From: Sulfurimonas sp.
GTDB taxonomy: Bacteria; Campylobacterota; Campylobacteria; Campylobacterales; Sulfurimonadaceae
DNA length: 64,000 nt
Assembly (NCBI GenBank): GCA_021648285.1
Contig: JAKITC010000007.1
Span: 1-64,000, forward strand
Reading direction: 5' to 3'
Shown here: positions 63,033-64,000 of the stretch, piece after piece
Layout: each line of letters begins with the position of its first letter
Position numbering within the stretch: the stretch's first letter is position 1
Program-made: the position numbers and the translations under genes
Notes under the pieces: model-generated
What the model saw: only the letters and a program-made list of their open reading frames with translations
Database searches by the model: none
What the model was told of the DNA's origin: nothing

Positions 63033-63128
63033 GCTCTTCTTTAGACCTGTGCAATGGTGTTTTAGGATACTGTGTCAGGGTAGGAATACAGCAGCACACC
63101 TTAAAGTGTTATGTGCCGCAGGTATCTG
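63033..63128 (+). ncRNA. ffs: Signal recognition particle RNA (4.5S-like)
   Basis: The core of the Ffh-binding hairpin is visible: CAGG (about 63076-63079), a 10-nt GGAA-bearing loop, and AGCAGC, flanked by pairing TGT(G)/CACA and by GGTGT (63056-63060) with ACACC. An outer stem pairs CCTGTG near 63046 with CGCAGG near 63117. The length fits the small bacterial SRP RNA. With Ffh it targets membrane proteins to the translocon. The 5' and 3' ends are estimated from promoter and terminator. Confidence 0.82.
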
Positions 63129-63156
63129 GAGAGGGGCACCTCTCAGAATTAATTCT
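63129..63156 (+). terminator. Hairpin at the end of SRP RNA
   Basis: GAGAGG (63129-63134) pairs with CCTCTC (63139-63144) around GGCA, then AT-rich sequence with T-rich stretches follows at 63145-63166. The U-tract is imperfect. Confidence 0.5.
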
Positions 63157-63242
63157 TTTATTTAACTTTTTCGTTAAATTTTCGTCATTTACTATTGTAA
63201 ACTCCTTGAATTTGAACAAAATAATTAATCCTGCTACAAATG

Positions 63243-63470
63243 TTAGTCCGTTCTGTACTTAGATATCCCACAAGCCTGATTTGGTTTTGGTGGATTATTT
63301 TTCAGATAAGTCAAATCTTCTAAAGTCTGAGTTAAAACTTTTTTTTGTTGTAATATTGGAAGCATTAAATTATCTTTCTCATTAAGAGGAATCCCCCAAT
63401 CTAAAAGTATTTTTTGTACTTCGCCATCTAGCTCTTTTAAAGCATTTTTTATATGTTTAATTGAATTCAT
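63243..63470 (-). CDS. Small helical protein of unknown function
   Basis: A 75-aa soluble protein (MNSIKHIKNALKELDGEVQ...), predicted mostly helical, with one Cys near the C-terminus. I do not recognise a family. It lies alone between SRP RNA and rpmI and its reading frame has coding-like composition and a plausible start. It is divergent from rpmI. Confidence 0.5.
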   Translation of the reverse strand: MNSIKHIKNALKELDGEVQKILLDWGIPLNEKDNLMLPILQQKKVLTQTLEDLTYLKNNPPKPNQACGISKYRTD

Positions 63471-63504
63471 AGAGTGAGTATAACAAAATTTCAGAATATT
63501 TAGG

Positions 63505-63591
63505 TATAATCCTACTTCAAAAACAGAATAACTTCTGTTTTCTGCCTTGAGAGGGGCTAGCTTTAGTGCCTGAGCGGCTAGCGATTTTTGA
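63505..63591 (+). promoter_or_regulatory. Promoter -10 and structured leader of rpmI
   Basis: TATAAT (63505-63510) with a weak -35 starts a long leader. TCAAAAA (63517-63523) can pair with TTTTTGA (63585-63591), enclosing hairpin AACAGAA/TTCTGTT (63522-63539, partly competing with the outer stem) and a GGCTAGC/GCTAGC stem (63555-63582). This looks like a cis-regulatory leader, possibly bound by ribosomal protein L20 as in other bacteria. The usual upstream infC is absent. Confidence 0.5.
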
Positions 63592-63647
63592 CGGACTTGT
63601 TTGTTAAAAAAAGTAAATAAAGTAAAATTTTACAAAAGGAGTTATCG

Positions 63648-63839
63648 ATGCCCAAAATGAAATCGGTTAAAGGCGCTGTAAAGCGTTTTAAAGTTAAGAA
63701 AAATGGTTCTGTTAAACGCGGTACAGCTTATAGAAGCCATATTTTAACTAAACAAGATTCTGATACTCGCAGTAAGCAAAACAGCCCAAAAGTTGTTTCT
63801 AAAGCTGATGAGAAAAATGTTAAGGCTATGATTAACTAA
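63648..63839 (+). CDS. rpmI: 50S ribosomal protein L35
   Basis: A 63-aa very basic protein, [20 protein letters not shown], then [13 protein letters not shown], matching L35. Ribosome site AAAAGGAG precedes the ATG. It is followed by rplT, the usual partner. infC, normally before rpmI, is not here. Confidence 0.95.
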   Translation: MPKMKSVKGAVKRFKVKKNGSVKRGTAYRSHILTKQDSDTRSKQNSPKVVSKADEKNVKAMIN

Positions 63840-63952
63840 TATTAGTTAATTATTAAATCTCCAGCAAAATAGAAATATAGTAGCTGGGCAAGACCACCAA
63901 ACGAGTGGCACCTTATCGCAAAAAGTGATTGGGTAAAGAAAAAAGGAAAAAA
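63840..63952 (+). other. Structured rpmI-rplT spacer
   Basis: Of 113 nt, CCAGC (63861-63865) pairs with GCTGG (63883-63887) and CCAC (63894-63897) with GTGG (63905-63908). A ribosome site AAAAGGA lies before rplT. The spacer is unusually long and could hold an L20 control site or a processing site. Confidence 0.4.
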
Positions 63953-64000
63953 ATGCCAAGAGTAAAAACAGGTACTGTTCGTAGAAAAAGACACAAGAAG
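63953..64000 (+). CDS. rplT: 50S ribosomal protein L20 (5' end only)
   Basis: Sixteen codons reading MPRVKTGTVRRKRHKK, the typical L20 N-terminus, cut by the window edge. L20 is needed early in 50S assembly and represses its own operon in several bacteria. Confidence 0.93.
   Translation, partial: MPRVKTGTVRRKRHKK

Noticed and set aside
1-64000. CRISPR array, prophage or insertion sequence with a transposase
   Set aside because: No regularly spaced repeats, no phage structural genes and no transposase or integrase gene was found.

Overview
The window looks like a chromosomal segment of a Campylobacterota bacterium close to Sulfurimonas (Sulfurimonadaceae). The grounds are the low GC content, densely packed overlapping genes, a flagellin/fliD/fliS locus with an embedded glycan cluster and a Maf-type flagellin glycosyltransferase, a short bacterial-type SRP RNA, and an assimilatory sulfate cluster of APS-reductase type. 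No identity search was possible, so the genus is an inference. There is no gene-free stretch longer than 300 bases. I saw no CRISPR array and no convincing tRNA or rRNA gene.

Layout. (1) 1-4197 is accessory DNA: the 3' end of a group II intron, a probable toxin-antitoxin pair (ImmA/IrrE metallopeptidase plus DUF4411 PIN-like protein) and a type I restriction HsdR subunit. (2) 4206-18312 is a cobalamin (B12) operon: an ABC transporter, a Cys-rich protein, BluB, a small-molecule kinase, CobD, then CobQ, CbiB, CobU, CobS, CobC and CobT. Two blocks of accessory cargo split it. Block one (8724-11419) holds a nucleotidyltransferase-fold protein behind a palindromic promoter, the remnant of a probable ATPase gene and a coiled-coil membrane protein. 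Block two is a HipA-like kinase gene, flanked by a perfect 58-bp duplication of the start of cobQ. (3) 18417-29853 holds an ArsC-like protein, a small membrane protein, an Rrf2 regulator and a divergent assimilatory sulfate/cysteine operon (cysK, cysH, cysD, cysN, sulfite reductase, a desulfurase-like enzyme), followed by upp, a methyltransferase and a carbonic anhydrase. (4) 29845-38685 is mixed housekeeping: asnB, a methyltransferase with an 8-G tract, a flavoprotein reductase, an AMMECR1-like protein, an antiporter, bioB, a phosphoesterase and topA. (5) 38796-61375 is the flagellar filament and glycosylation region: flagellin, Maf, an SIS isomerase, a 13-gene plus-strand sugar cluster (glycosyltransferase, epimerase, two radical SAM/SPASM proteins, a split transketolase, four methyltransferases, a reductase, an HldE-like fusion with reversed domain order, a nucleotidyltransferase), then minus-strand amidotransferase/HisH/HisF and fliD, and fliS/fliT-like. 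Three sigma-28 promoters with exact 15-nt spacing drive flagellin, fliD and fliS. (6) 61370-64000 holds a short-chain dehydrogenase, a nucleosidase-like protein, an Hpt protein, SRP RNA, a small unknown gene, and rpmI with the start of rplT.

How the parts work together. The B12 genes cover the late steps: amidation, aminopropanol arm, nucleotide loop and lower ligand. The kinase and CobD probably make the aminopropanol phosphate. The cys genes take sulfate through APS directly to sulfite and sulfide and on to cysteine; no APS kinase is present, matching the iron-sulfur type of CysH. The sugar cluster, lying between flagellin and its cap and chaperone genes, probably builds an unusual branched or C-methylated sugar that decorates flagellin.

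The most novel-looking items are the cobQ 5'-end duplication around the hipA-like gene, the helically phased operator repeats in front of that gene, the nucleotidyltransferase/coiled-coil module with its decayed middle gene, and the composition of the sugar cluster.
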